Below, in pieces: positions 26,530 to 36,710 of a stretch of 64,000 bases of DNA. A program made the position numbers and the translations under genes. Each line of letters starts with the position of its first letter. Position 1 is the stretch's first letter. Source of the DNA: Mycobacterium sp. EPa45. GTDB lineage: Bacteria; Actinomycetota; Actinomycetes; Mycobacteriales; Mycobacteriaceae. The notes under the pieces were generated by a model. It had not been told where the DNA came from. It worked only from the letters and a program-made list of their open reading frames with translations, and searched no databases. The stretch spans positions 186,001-250,000 of the forward strand of contig NZ_CP011773.1 in NCBI RefSeq assembly GCF_001021385.1, read 5' to 3'.

Positions 26530-27764
26530 CCGCACCAGGGCGTACCACGAAGAGGTTCGGTGCGCTGCTCGCCGTCGTGGGACCCGGACTGCTCGCCGGA
26601 CTGTCCGACGACGATCCGGCCGGGATCACCACCTACTCGGTGCTCGGGGCCGACCACGGCTACCAGCTGCTGTGGGTCCTGCTGTTGTCCACGGTCGCCC
26701 TGATCGTGTTCCACAGCCTGGCCGCCCGGATGGGTGTGGTCACCGGTCAGGGACTGATCGGGCTGGTGCGCCAGCGTTACGGCGTCCGGGTGGGCGGCGC
26801 CGTACTGGCCGCCCTCGTCGTTGCGAACATCGGCACGACATGTGCCGAATTCGCCGGCATTGCAGCAGGTTCCGAGCTGTTCGGGGTCAGCCGGTACATC
26901 AGCGTGCCGGTGGCGGCGGCGATGGTTTCGCTGCTCGTCCTGCGTGGCAGCTTCCACCGCGTCGAGCATCTCCTGCTGGCTTTGTCCACCGTGTTCCTGG
27001 CCTACATCGCTTCGGGATTCCTGGCCGGCCCGGACTGGGGGGCGGCACTGCGCGGGACTTTCGTGCCGACGATGCCGATGACCGGGTCCGCGATCGCGAT
27101 CGTCACCGCAACGCTGGGCACCACTCTGGCGCCGTGGGGTCTGTCGTTCATGCAGTCCTACGCCGTCGACAAGAAACTGCGCACCGACGATCTGCCGCTC
27201 GAGCGGGTGGACGTCGTGACCGGGGCCGTACTGACCGGGGTCATCGGGTTCTTCGTCGTGGTCGCCTGCGCGGCGACGCTGCACCGCGACGGGCACCACA
27301 TCGCCGACGCCGCCGACGCCGCCGTCGCACTGCAACCGCTCGCCGGTAAGGCCGCCGGAACGCTGTTCGGGATCGGGTTGATCGGTGCCGCGTTCCTGGC
27401 TGCATCGATCCTGCCGCTGTCCACCGCCTATTCGGTCTGCGAATACGCCGGTGTGGAAGCCGCGGTCGACGACAAATACCCCGAGGCCCGCACGTTCTAC
27501 CTGACCTACGGGATCGTCACCCTGATCGGCGCGGCCATCGTCTTGTCTCCGAATGCACCGCTGGTGGCGATCCTGGTCGGTACCCAGGTGCTCAACGCCG
27601 TGCTGCTGGTGCCACTGCTGTTCGCGATGATCGGGCTGGGCTGCGACGCCGACCTCATGGGCCGGTTCGTCATCGGTCGCACCGCGCTGATCGGCTACGT
27701 CGTGACCACCGCGGTGGTGGTGTTGTGCGTTCTGACGCTCGGCGTCACCACCGTGCTCGGTTGA
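26526..27764 (+). CDS. Nramp-related divalent metal transporter, non-canonical site
   Basis: A 412-residue polytopic membrane protein with roughly ten to eleven hydrophobic helices. GPGLLAGLSDDDPAGITTYS (residues 19-38) is Nramp helix 1, but the canonical DPGN metal motif reads DPAG. In helix 6 the canonical MPH reads APW (LGTTLAPWGLSFMQS). Loss of the Asn and the Met is what distinguishes Nramp-related Mg2+ transporters from Mn/Fe transporters. With the adjacent MgtE_N protein this points to Mg2+ uptake (inference). The GTG at 26526 overlaps the preceding stop; upstream in-frame codons belong to the neighbour gene. Confidence 0.82.
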   Translation: MTAPGRTTKRFGALLAVVGPGLLAGLSDDDPAGITTYSVLGADHGYQLLWVLLLSTVALIVFHSLAARMGVVTGQGLIGLVRQRYGVRVGGAVLAALVVANIGTTCAEFAGIAAGSELFGVSRYISVPVAAAMVSLLVLRGSFHRVEHLLLALSTVFLAYIASGFLAGPDWGAALRGTFVPTMPMTGSAIAIVTATLGTTLAPWGLSFMQSYAVDKKLRTDDLPLERVDVVTGAVLTGVIGFFVVVACAATLHRDGHHIADAADAAVALQPLAGKAAGTLFGIGLIGAAFLAASILPLSTAYSVCEYAGVEAAVDDKYPEARTFYLTYGIVTLIGAAIVLSPNAPLVAILVGTQVLNAVLLVPLLFAMIGLGCDADLMGRFVIGRTALIGYVVTTAVVVLCVLTLGVTTVLG

Positions 27765-27781
27765 GCAGGAAGGACCGCGCC

Positions 27782-28576
27782 ATGACCACCACAGTTCGCA
27801 TCGACGTCGACGACTGCGGCGTCGCCCTGATCACCCTGGACGGCCCGGAGCGGCTCAACGCGTTCTCGCCGGACACCGCCCGCCGGCTCGGCGACGCCTA
27901 CCGCCGGTGCGACACCGACGACGCCGTCCGCGCAGTGGTCGTCACCGGTGCCGGCCGGGCATTCTGCGCCGGGGCCGACATGACCGCCGCCGCCGCAGCC
28001 TTCGGCAGCCCGCAGCCGGGCTTCAGCGCCTCTCCCGTCCAGCCGCCGGCCTGGCGGGTGCGCAAGCTGGTGATCGCCGCGATCAACGGGCCCGCGATCG
28101 GCATCGGCCTGACTCTGGCGCTGCAGTGCGACATCCGGCTGGTCGCCGAGGATGCCACACTCGCGATCCCGCAGGTGCGCCGCGGCATGGTCGGCGACTG
28201 TGGCGTGCACTCCACCCTCAAGCGCGCCGTCGGGCTGGCCGTGGCCGCCGACATCCTGCTCACCGGACGCGGCTTCACCGGCGCGCAGGCCGCCGAGTTC
28301 GGGATCGCCAGCCGCGCGCTGCCCGCCGGCGACGTGCTGGCTACGGCGCTGGAGCTGGCCCGCGATGTCGCGGTCAACGCCAACCCGGCCTCGGTGGCCT
28401 ACAGCAAGCGGCTGTTGTGGAGTGAGACCGACGCCGACACCGTTGCGGCCGAGGAGACTACGGTGCACCTGAAACTGATGGGCGGGCCGGACGCGGCCGA
28501 GGGGCCGGCCGCCTGGCGGGAGAAGCGGCCCCCGGTGTGGCGGTCCACGGCCAGCGAGACGGGAGACCCCGCATGA
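27782..28576 (+). CDS. enoyl-CoA hydratase/isomerase family protein
   Basis: A 264-residue crotonase-fold enzyme. The first oxyanion segment is VVTGAGRAFCAGADM (about residues 56-70) and the second AINGPAIGIGLTLALQCDIRLVAEDA (about 101-126). At the catalytic Glu positions I see MVGDCGVHSTLKRAVG, where the second canonical Glu appears replaced by His/Ser, so the reaction may not be plain hydration. It has an AGGA ribosome site. The stop overlaps the downstream SDR start (ATGA), forming a two-gene acyl-CoA unit. Confidence 0.82.
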   Translation: MTTTVRIDVDDCGVALITLDGPERLNAFSPDTARRLGDAYRRCDTDDAVRAVVVTGAGRAFCAGADMTAAAAAFGSPQPGFSASPVQPPAWRVRKLVIAAINGPAIGIGLTLALQCDIRLVAEDATLAIPQVRRGMVGDCGVHSTLKRAVGLAVAADILLTGRGFTGAQAAEFGIASRALPAGDVLATALELARDVAVNANPASVAYSKRLLWSETDADTVAAEETTVHLKLMGGPDAAEGPAAWREKRPPVWRSTASETGDPA

Positions 28577-29487
28577 GCACGACCGCCGAGGTTCTCTCTG
28601 GTGTCGACCTGACCGGTCGCACCGTCGTCATCACTGGGGCTTCGACGGGACTGGGGTTGCAGACCGCCCGCGTCATGCAAGCGGCAGGCGCCGAGATCGT
28701 CGCCGCGGTACGCGATCTGGACAAGACGCGGGCGGCGATCGACTGCGAGACCGTGCAACTCGAACTCGGCGACCTGCGCTCGGCGCGCGACGCAGCCGAA
28801 GCGATCGCCGCGCGGCATGACCGCATCGACGTGTTGATCAACAACGCCGGGGTGATGGCGCCACCACTGATGCGCACCGAGCAGGGCTACGAAATGCAGC
28901 TCGGCACCAACCATCTCGGCCACTTCGTGTTCACCACCGGGCTGGCCGCCCGCTTCGTGGACGGCAGCCGGATCGTCAACGTCAGTAGTCGCGGGCACCA
29001 GCTCGGCGGAATCCGTTGGGATGACCCGAACTATGACGACGAGAGTTCGTATGACAAGTGGCAGGCCTACGGGCAGAGCAAGACCGCCAATGTGCTGTTC
29101 GCCGTCGAAGCCGAGCGGCGATGGGGACCGCGCGGGGTGCACTCGTTCGCGGTGCATCCCGGGGTGGTGTTCACCGACCTCGCCCGGCACATGACCCGCG
29201 ACGACTTCGGCGCGGGCGGCACCCTGGCCAATCTCGAGGTGACCGACGTCGAGCATGGTGCGGCGACCACGGTGTGGGCGGCGACCAGCTCCGAGCTCGA
29301 CGGGCGCGGCGGGCTCTATCTCGAGGACTGCCGCATCGCCGATGCGATGGCCGACGGCGTCGAGGGCGGATACGCGCCGTGGGCGGTCGACCCCGAGCAG
29401 GCCGCCCGGCTGTGGGACTGGTCGCAGCGCCAGGCTGCGCTCAATTTGGGTGCGGGAGTCTGGTCGGACACGCCGGCGGAAGGTTGA
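28573..29487 (+). CDS. short-chain dehydrogenase/reductase (WWOX/retinol-DH-like)
   Basis: A 304-residue SDR. The cofactor motif is VVITGASTGLGLQTARV (about residues 17-33), then NNAGVMAPP, the catalytic Ser in VNVSSRGHQ, and YGQSKTANVL with the YxxxK pair. The C terminus ends DPEQAARLWDWSQRQAALNLG. It probably oxidises or reduces a lipid or steroid-like alcohol. It overlaps the hydratase stop by four bases. A second copy of its C-terminal coding stretch lies as a relic near 32004-32050. Confidence 0.87.
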   Translation: MSTTAEVLSGVDLTGRTVVITGASTGLGLQTARVMQAAGAEIVAAVRDLDKTRAAIDCETVQLELGDLRSARDAAEAIAARHDRIDVLINNAGVMAPPLMRTEQGYEMQLGTNHLGHFVFTTGLAARFVDGSRIVNVSSRGHQLGGIRWDDPNYDDESSYDKWQAYGQSKTANVLFAVEAERRWGPRGVHSFAVHPGVVFTDLARHMTRDDFGAGGTLANLEVTDVEHGAATTVWAATSSELDGRGGLYLEDCRIADAMADGVEGGYAPWAVDPEQAARLWDWSQRQAALNLGAGVWSDTPAEG

Positions 29488-29657
29488 CTCGAACTCCGCG
29501 TACATCACGCGGTGCGGCAGAAGCAATTGCTTTGTGCTGCTTCGAGTTCGGCATCGAGCCTGGTTGGGCACCGCGGAGGCGGGTTGAGCTGAACGTGAGT
29601 GGGAACACCCCTTCAATGACGCACGCGCGGTCACGCGGCAGCAGGGAGGGAGCGGCC

Positions 29658-31106
29658 ATGGTGTCCCTGGGTGCTGGGCGGCATCCACGCACGCGATTCG
29701 GGCCCTACGAGCTGCAGGAACTGATCGGTCTCGGCGGTATGGGCGAGGTCTACCGGGCCTACGACACCGTGCGGGAGCGGACGGTGGCGCTCAAGCTGCT
29801 TCGCGCCGACGTGGCGGCCGACCCGAGCTATCGGGACCGGTTCCGCCGCGAGTCCCGCATCGCCGCACGCCTCCAGGAGCCGCATGTCATCCCGGTGCAC
29901 GACTTCGGCGAGATCGACGGTGTGCTGTACATCGACATGCGGTTGGTCGAGGGCGGCAGCGTCAGGGACGAGTTGCGGGTCAAGGGTGTGCTAACCCCAG
30001 CGCGGGCGGTGTCGATCGTCGGGCAGGTCGCCGCCGCGCTGGACGCGGCCCATGCCAACGGGCTGGTCCACCGGGACGTCAAGCCGGAAAACGTGCTGCT
30101 CACCGCTGACGACTTCGCCTACCTGGTCGACTTCGGCATCGCCTATGGCGGCGGCGAGGCGAGCGTCACCAAGACCGGCTTGATCATCGGGTCGTGTGCG
30201 TACATGGCCAGCGAGCGGCTGAGCGGCGAGCCGGGCGGTCCGCCGTCGGACGTCTACTCGCTGACGTGTCTGCTGTTCGAGTCCCTGACCGGCCGGGCCC
30301 CGTTCGAGGCGGCCGACATCCGGCAGCTGATGAGCGCGCACATGTTCGCGCCACCGCCACGTCCCAGCGAGGCGCGGCCCGGCCTGAGCCCCGCCTTCGA
30401 CGCCGTCGTCGCCAGGGGCGTGGCGAAGAACCCGGCCGAGCGGTTCTCGTCGGCGGGCGAGTTGGCCAGGGCGGCGTCGGCTGCTCTGCACACGGCGCCG
30501 GGGGTGTCGACCCCGCCGCACACCCGGCAGTTCCCGGCCGAACGGCCCCACCGCCTGCAGCCGGCCCCGGCGCCGGTCGTGAGCTCACGGTTCAGCAGGA
30601 CCCAAAAGGCTCTGCTCGCCGGGACGGTCGCGATGTTCGCCATGGCGGCGGGCTTGGCGGCGGCGATCGTGTTCACTGGCGGCGGGACGGCGTCGCAGCC
30701 GCAGAGTCCGCTGGCCGCACCCCCGGCGTCGACCGCCAAGTCGATTACCGGCCCGCCGAGCAGCGTCGCGCGCGTCGCCGGCGTGTCCAACACCGATGCG
30801 CTGGGCTTCGTCGATCATGCTGCCCGGTGCGACGCGGGCAGCTCGCTGGTGTCCGCGATCCGGACCTCGTTGTCGCTGGCGGTGATCTGCCGCGATGCGC
30901 CCGGCAGCTACTACTACCACGGCGAACGCCTGCGCGACGGCGCCAACGTGCGCCTGTCCAACGCGGTGCCGGCCGACGGCGGCTATGACGCCGTAAACCC
31001 GGCCGATGGCGCCCGCTATCTGTTGCGGCCCGACGAGCTGACGATCGTCAGCAACGGGCACGTCGACTCGGCGGAGCCGGCGCTGGAGTACGGGTCGGCC
31101 GACTAA
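29658..31106 (+). CDS. membrane Ser/Thr protein kinase (PknE/PknH-like)
   Basis: A 482-residue receptor-type kinase. The kinase domain (about residues 12-275) has the Gly loop LIGLGGMGEVYRAYD, the ATP lysine in VALKLLRAD, the catalytic HRDVKPEN, DFG in LVDFGIAYGG, and an APE equivalent reading ASERLSG. A Pro-rich juxtamembrane linker follows, then one TM helix (LLAGTVAMFAMAAGLAAAIVF, about 317-337). The extracellular domain of about 130 residues has two Cys (HAARCDAG, AVICRDA) that could form a disulfide. This sensor domain is much shorter than those of PknE or PknH. ATG 29658 follows GGGAGGGAGCGG; ATG 29616 is an alternative. Confidence 0.88.
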   Translation: MVSLGAGRHPRTRFGPYELQELIGLGGMGEVYRAYDTVRERTVALKLLRADVAADPSYRDRFRRESRIAARLQEPHVIPVHDFGEIDGVLYIDMRLVEGGSVRDELRVKGVLTPARAVSIVGQVAAALDAAHANGLVHRDVKPENVLLTADDFAYLVDFGIAYGGGEASVTKTGLIIGSCAYMASERLSGEPGGPPSDVYSLTCLLFESLTGRAPFEAADIRQLMSAHMFAPPPRPSEARPGLSPAFDAVVARGVAKNPAERFSSAGELARAASAALHTAPGVSTPPHTRQFPAERPHRLQPAPAPVVSSRFSRTQKALLAGTVAMFAMAAGLAAAIVFTGGGTASQPQSPLAAPPASTAKSITGPPSSVARVAGVSNTDALGFVDHAARCDAGSSLVSAIRTSLSLAVICRDAPGSYYYHGERLRDGANVRLSNAVPADGGYDAVNPADGARYLLRPDELTIVSNGHVDSAEPALEYGSAD

Positions 31107-31143
31107 CCGGCGGTGAGACCGTCGAGCGAGAGAGTGCGGCTTC

Positions 31144-31887
31144 CTAGCCGTTGGGCGGGCCCGAGGCGGCGGCCACCGGAACCGGGGCGATGCGGTCGAC
31201 GGCGTAGCTCGCGGCCTGAGCGGTCATCCCGTTGAACCCGTAGGACGCGTGCGCCACGGTCGGTCCGCCGCTGGGTGTGCCGTCGCAGATGGTGTCGCCC
31301 TGCGCGCACAGCTGCAGTGTCTTGGTGGCGAAGTTCGATCCGATGGTCAACTGCGGTGCGTCGTACTGGGCGAGGAACTCCGGCGACGGCGTGCCGAACA
31401 GTGCCACCGACGCAACGTGGTTCGCTGCGCTGGCGGGCACCGCCGCGGGCACCGCAGAGGCGGGCACACCGGCAGGCGCGCGGTCGGCGGTGACGTACGC
31501 GGCGAGCGCTGCGCCCTGGGAGTACCCGCCGAGCACGATCCTGGTGTTGGGGCAATTCGCCGCCGTGGCCTCGATGTGGTTGTCCGCGTCGCGGACGCCG
31601 TCGATCACGGTGCGGGCCAGCCCCTCTCGATCGTTGAAGTCGTTACTGGCGGCGTAGTTGACCGCGTAGACGTTCAGCGATCGCGGGCCGAGCTGCGCGC
31701 GCAACGCGTCCACAAACGACTGGCCGACACCGCCGACGCCGGGCTGCTCTCCGGTGCCGCGCGCAAAGACGACCTCCACGTCGGAGCAGGGCGCGGCCGA
31801 CGCGGCCGGGACGACAGTCCCGCAGAGGATTGCGCTCGCAGAGACGGTGGCGGCGCCGAGGAGCCGAGGCAGGTGTCGAAGTGTCAT
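31144..31887 (-). CDS. secreted cutinase-like esterase
   Basis: A 247-residue cutinase family protein. A signal peptide covers residues 1 to about 32 (cleavage near ASA-AP). The mature enzyme begins APCSDVEVVFARGTGEQPGVGGVG. The nucleophile Ser123 is in GGYSQGAAL. Asp198 lies between Cys194 and Cys201 (CAQGDTIC), and His213 follows in TVAHASYG, completing the triad. Mycobacterial cutinase-like proteins hydrolyse lipid esters or phospholipids at the cell surface. It converges on the kinase gene. Confidence 0.92.
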   Translation of the reverse strand: MTLRHLPRLLGAATVSASAILCGTVVPAASAAPCSDVEVVFARGTGEQPGVGGVGQSFVDALRAQLGPRSLNVYAVNYAASNDFNDREGLARTVIDGVRDADNHIEATAANCPNTRIVLGGYSQGAALAAYVTADRAPAGVPASAVPAAVPASAANHVASVALFGTPSPEFLAQYDAPQLTIGSNFATKTLQLCAQGDTICDGTPSGGPTVAHASYGFNGMTAQAASYAVDRIAPVPVAAASGPPNG

Positions 31888-32003
31888 GTCGGGTCCTCGG
31901 GTCGATTCGTGGCATGACCGAGGGGATCGGCCGGCAAAGTCGACCTACCCATGGCCAATACCGGGTAAACCAGCACGGGTCTTACGCCTCGAGGTCGAAC
32001 AGT

Positions 32004-32050
32004 CCGCCCGGCTGTGGGAGTGGTCGCAGCGCCAGGCTGCGCTTAATTTG
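32004..32050 (+). pseudogene. relic of an SDR C-terminal coding sequence
   Basis: These 47 bases match 29402-29448, near the 3' end of the intact SDR gene, with two mismatches. The frame reads ARLWEWSQRQAALNLSD and stops at 32059, against ARLWDWSQRQAALNLGAG in the intact gene. Upstream of the match the similarity ends and no SDR domain is present. It looks like the tail of a lost or truncated SDR paralogue, just upstream of the GNAT gene. Confidence 0.6.
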
Positions 32051-32068
32051 AGTGACTAGCCTGCAGTA

Positions 32069-32674
32069 GTGCCCATCGAAGTCCGTCCCACCCGCAGGGC
32101 CGATATTCCGGCATTGGCGCGGGTGTTGGCGAGGGCCTTCCACGACGATCCGGTGATGGCGTGGGTGCAACCCGACGCCGCGCGCCGCAAGGCCGCACTG
32201 CCGGGGTTGTTCAGCGCCCTGACTCGCCACCACTTTCTGGCCGGGCGTGGCACGGAGGTGGCGGTGTCCGAGGGCGGCATCACGGCGGCCGCGCTGTGGG
32301 ACCCACCCGGCGGCTGGCAGCAGTCACCGCGCGAGCAGCTGGCGATGCTGCCCGGCGTGATCCGGGCATTCCGGGGCCGGCTCGCTGCCGGCCGGATGGT
32401 CACCGACCTGATGAAGGAGCATCATCCGGAGGAGCCGCACTGGTATTTGGGCATCATCGGCAGCGACCCCGCAGTGCGCGGCAGCGGCTTTGGCCATGCG
32501 TTGATGAGCTCGCGGCTGGATCGGTGCGACGCCGAATACGCCCCGGCCTACCTGGAGTCCAGCAACCCCGACAATATCCCCTACTACCAACGGTTCGGCT
32601 TCGAGGTGACCGGGGAACTCGCCCTGCCCGAGGGTGGCCCATCACTGTGGCCGATGTGGCGGGCGCCTCGATGA
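32069..32674 (+). CDS. GNAT-family N-acetyltransferase
   Basis: A 201-residue acetyltransferase. The acetyl-CoA site lies in WYLGIIGSDPAVRGSGFGHALMSSRLDRCD (about residues 127-156), with the RGSGFG version of the RxxGxG/A motif. The C-terminal YLESSNPDNIPYYQRFGFEVTGEL is typical of small-molecule GNATs. It acetylates an unknown amine. The start codon is GTG 32069; no strong ribosome site is apparent. Confidence 0.85.
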   Translation: MPIEVRPTRRADIPALARVLARAFHDDPVMAWVQPDAARRKAALPGLFSALTRHHFLAGRGTEVAVSEGGITAAALWDPPGGWQQSPREQLAMLPGVIRAFRGRLAAGRMVTDLMKEHHPEEPHWYLGIIGSDPAVRGSGFGHALMSSRLDRCDAEYAPAYLESSNPDNIPYYQRFGFEVTGELALPEGGPSLWPMWRAPR

Positions 32675-32720
32675 CGGTGCCGCCGGTTTAGTCATCCGGA
32701 CCGCAGGGCACGCGGTTCGC

Positions 32721-33044
32721 ATGACCAATCCAGCGGATTTCCCCGCAGAAGGCGGCCCCGGAGACACCTTGAGCGGGAGCGAGTCGCTCGACTCCGACGA
32801 GGTGCGCAACGCCGATGGCGACGAGGTCGTCGATCCGCCCGACGGCTGGAGTGGGGCGACGAAATTCGGCATGACCGCGCGCGAGGAGCGCGGGGGCGAA
32901 TCGCTGGAGGCAAAGCTCAGCGAAGAGGAGCCGGACGTGATCGAGGACATCGAACCCGATGACACGCCCCCGGATCGCGCCCACCACGGTCAGGTCAGCG
33001 GCACACCCGAGGACGGCGAGTCGCTGTACCCCGTCGTGGAGTGA
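32721..33044 (+). CDS. acidic hypothetical protein (DUF5709-like)
   Basis: A 107-residue, very acidic protein starting MTNPADFPAEGGPGDTLSGSESLDSDEV. It contains VDPPDGWSGATKFGMTAREERGGESL and a poly-acidic segment (SEEEPDVIEDIEPDD), with no TM helix or signal. The GDTLSGSESLDSDEV...PPDGW...ERGGESL layout is that of an uncharacterised actinobacterial family I associate with DUF5709 (assignment from memory). Function is unknown. Confidence 0.7.
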   Translation: MTNPADFPAEGGPGDTLSGSESLDSDEVRNADGDEVVDPPDGWSGATKFGMTAREERGGESLEAKLSEEEPDVIEDIEPDDTPPDRAHHGQVSGTPEDGESLYPVVE

Positions 33045-33176
33045 TGGCGGCGCGCCGAGCCCGGAGCTAGACGTGTCGCATCAGCGGCAATTGATGTATG
33101 CGGCGATGTGTGACGGTTTGCTGGGTCATGAAAATTCTCGAATTCAAGTTGGTGAAAACTGCGCATCGAGCGTGCC

Positions 33177-33193
33177 CCGATTGTGATAATCGG
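33177..33193. terminator. short hairpin downstream of glgX
   Basis: CCGATT (33177-33182) and AATCGG (33188-33193) form a perfect 6-bp stem with a 5-base loop, about 80 bp past the glgX stop. There is no U-tract, so terminator function is uncertain. The rest of this 229-bp gap (33045-33273) holds a locally AT-rich patch near 33120-33165 and no convincing gene. Confidence 0.3.
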
Positions 33194-33273
33194 CCCAGCG
33201 CTGCAGCGGATCATGGCGGGTCCCCCGGAGGGGAGGGGATCGGCCATGATCCGTTGTCTGAAGTCGGAGGTGT

Positions 33274-35406
<2,133 letters not shown>

Positions 35407-35504
35407 GAAACTCCTCGATCGACAGGATGGACTGTGCCGGGTACCCCGGAACAGGGCCCGCCAAATCACTCAGAACAGGTTTGTGACGGGGGTGACAAAT
35501 GCCG

Positions 35505-35930
35505 TCACGGAGTCGCTTCGTGACCAGGCCGACCGTGGGTCCGTCGACGGTCTTTCATCTCCGCCTCGAACACGTGGCGTTGCCCGCCCATCAGCTGGTC
35601 ACGGACCTCGCGCTCCCGTTCGCGCACCAGTGACCAGTAGTTGTCGTCGAATTCTTCGACGATCTGAAAGGTCCAGCGGCCGTAGAGGACGTTACGACCG
35701 ACCAGTTCGTCGGCCAGCTGATCGGCGACCTCGGCGTGACCCGAGTCGCGCAGTTTGTCGCAGGTGTCCCCGAGCAGCAGGTCGGCGTGGCCCATCAATT
35801 GATGGAACGAATACAGATGGCCGCGGGCCCGCTCGATGTACTCCAGGGCCTCGGACAGCGATCCGACCGCTTCGACGGTGTCGTCGTCGACACCGTCGGG
35901 TCGGCGGCTGCGCAGTTCCTCCCCGCTCAT
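35505..35930 (-). CDS. uncharacterised protein, translationally coupled to a RibD-like gene
   Basis: A 141-residue soluble, charged, mostly helical protein (MSGEELRSRRPDGVDDDTVEAV, then LSEALEYIERARGHLYSFHQLMGHADLLLG and ELVGRNVLYGRWTFQIVEEFDDNYW). It shows no catalytic motif I recognise. The ATG at 35930 overlaps the stop of the upstream RibD-like gene (ATGA), so the two are cotranscribed. Function is unknown. Confidence 0.72.
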   Translation of the reverse strand: MSGEELRSRRPDGVDDDTVEAVGSLSEALEYIERARGHLYSFHQLMGHADLLLGDTCDKLRDSGHAEVADQLADELVGRNVLYGRWTFQIVEEFDDNYWSLVREREREVRDQLMGGQRHVFEAEMKDRRRTHGRPGHEATP

Positions 35931-36670
35931 GTGCCGGCCCGCCTCTCGTTGTTTCGGACATAACGCAGGTACACGTAGTCCTCGAGGATCACCGAGTGCC
36001 CCAGGGTCAGACGCGTGGGTACGCTCAGCGCCGGTGCGCCCGGCCGGGCGGTGGTCGCCGTCGCGGCGAGCGTGGGCGAGATCGTCAGACACATCTCATC
36101 GACCAGGTCGCCCGCGACCAGCTCGTCGAGCAACGTGGGGCCGCCCTCGCAGAGGATCCGGCGCATGCCTTTGGCCTGGAGCGTGCGAAGGGCCGATTCC
36201 AGGTTGACCGCGCTGTCCCCGGCGATCAGCAGGTCGGCGTGGTCGGCGAGCTGGGGGCGCTCGCGCGCGACGACGGCGGTGGTGATCAGGATGGGCCGCT
36301 GCGCTGGTTCGGCGAACAACGATGCGGGGACACGGCCGGTGTGGGTGACCACCGCGATCGGCGGGATGGCGTCGGTTCCCCAGCGCTCCCGTCGTTCGGC
36401 CACTTGCGCGGCGGTCAAGCGCACCGGGCCGTAGCCCTCGGCGCGCACTGTGCCCGCACCGACCAGCACGACGTCGGCGTAGGAGCGCAACGCCAGCAGC
36501 AGGCTTTGGTCGTTCGCGTCCGAGAGCGGGCCGGCCACGCCGTCGAAAGCGGCGGATCCGTCGAGCGACAGGATCATGTTGGCGCGCACCCCGTCGGGCT
36601 GGTCACGATAGAGCGCGATCAGCTCCTCCGGTGCCGTAGCCCGTTTCGGCTCTTGCACCGCCTGCGTCAT
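35927..36670 (-). CDS. RibD C-terminal domain reductase (pyrimidine reductase family)
   Basis: A 247-residue protein with the DHFR-like RibD_C fold. Typical segments are ANMILSLDGSAAFDGVAGPLSDANDQ (about residues 30-55), RSYADVVLVGAGTVRAEGY (about 62-80) and RILCEGGPTLLDELVAGDLVDEMCLTISP (about 169-197). It should be an NADPH-dependent reductase of riboflavin-precursor or folate-like substrates. M. tuberculosis Rv2671 is a relative that can substitute for dihydrofolate reductase. It lacks the N-terminal deaminase domain of full RibD. It is the first gene of a two-gene unit. Confidence 0.85.
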   Translation of the reverse strand: MTQAVQEPKRATAPEELIALYRDQPDGVRANMILSLDGSAAFDGVAGPLSDANDQSLLLALRSYADVVLVGAGTVRAEGYGPVRLTAAQVAERRERWGTDAIPPIAVVTHTGRVPASLFAEPAQRPILITTAVVARERPQLADHADLLIAGDSAVNLESALRTLQAKGMRRILCEGGPTLLDELVAGDLVDEMCLTISPTLAATATTARPGAPALSVPTRLTLGHSVILEDYVYLRYVRNNERRAGT

Positions 36671-36710
36671 GGGCAGTCTCTACCCGGCGGTGGGTAGGGC
36701 AAAACCCCGG

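Noticed and set aside
33045..33273. Possible small gene or mobile-element remnant in the AT-richer gap before glgX
   Set aside because: The short frames begin with no ribosome site and run into the antisense of glgX. No inverted terminal repeats or transposase fragment is visible.
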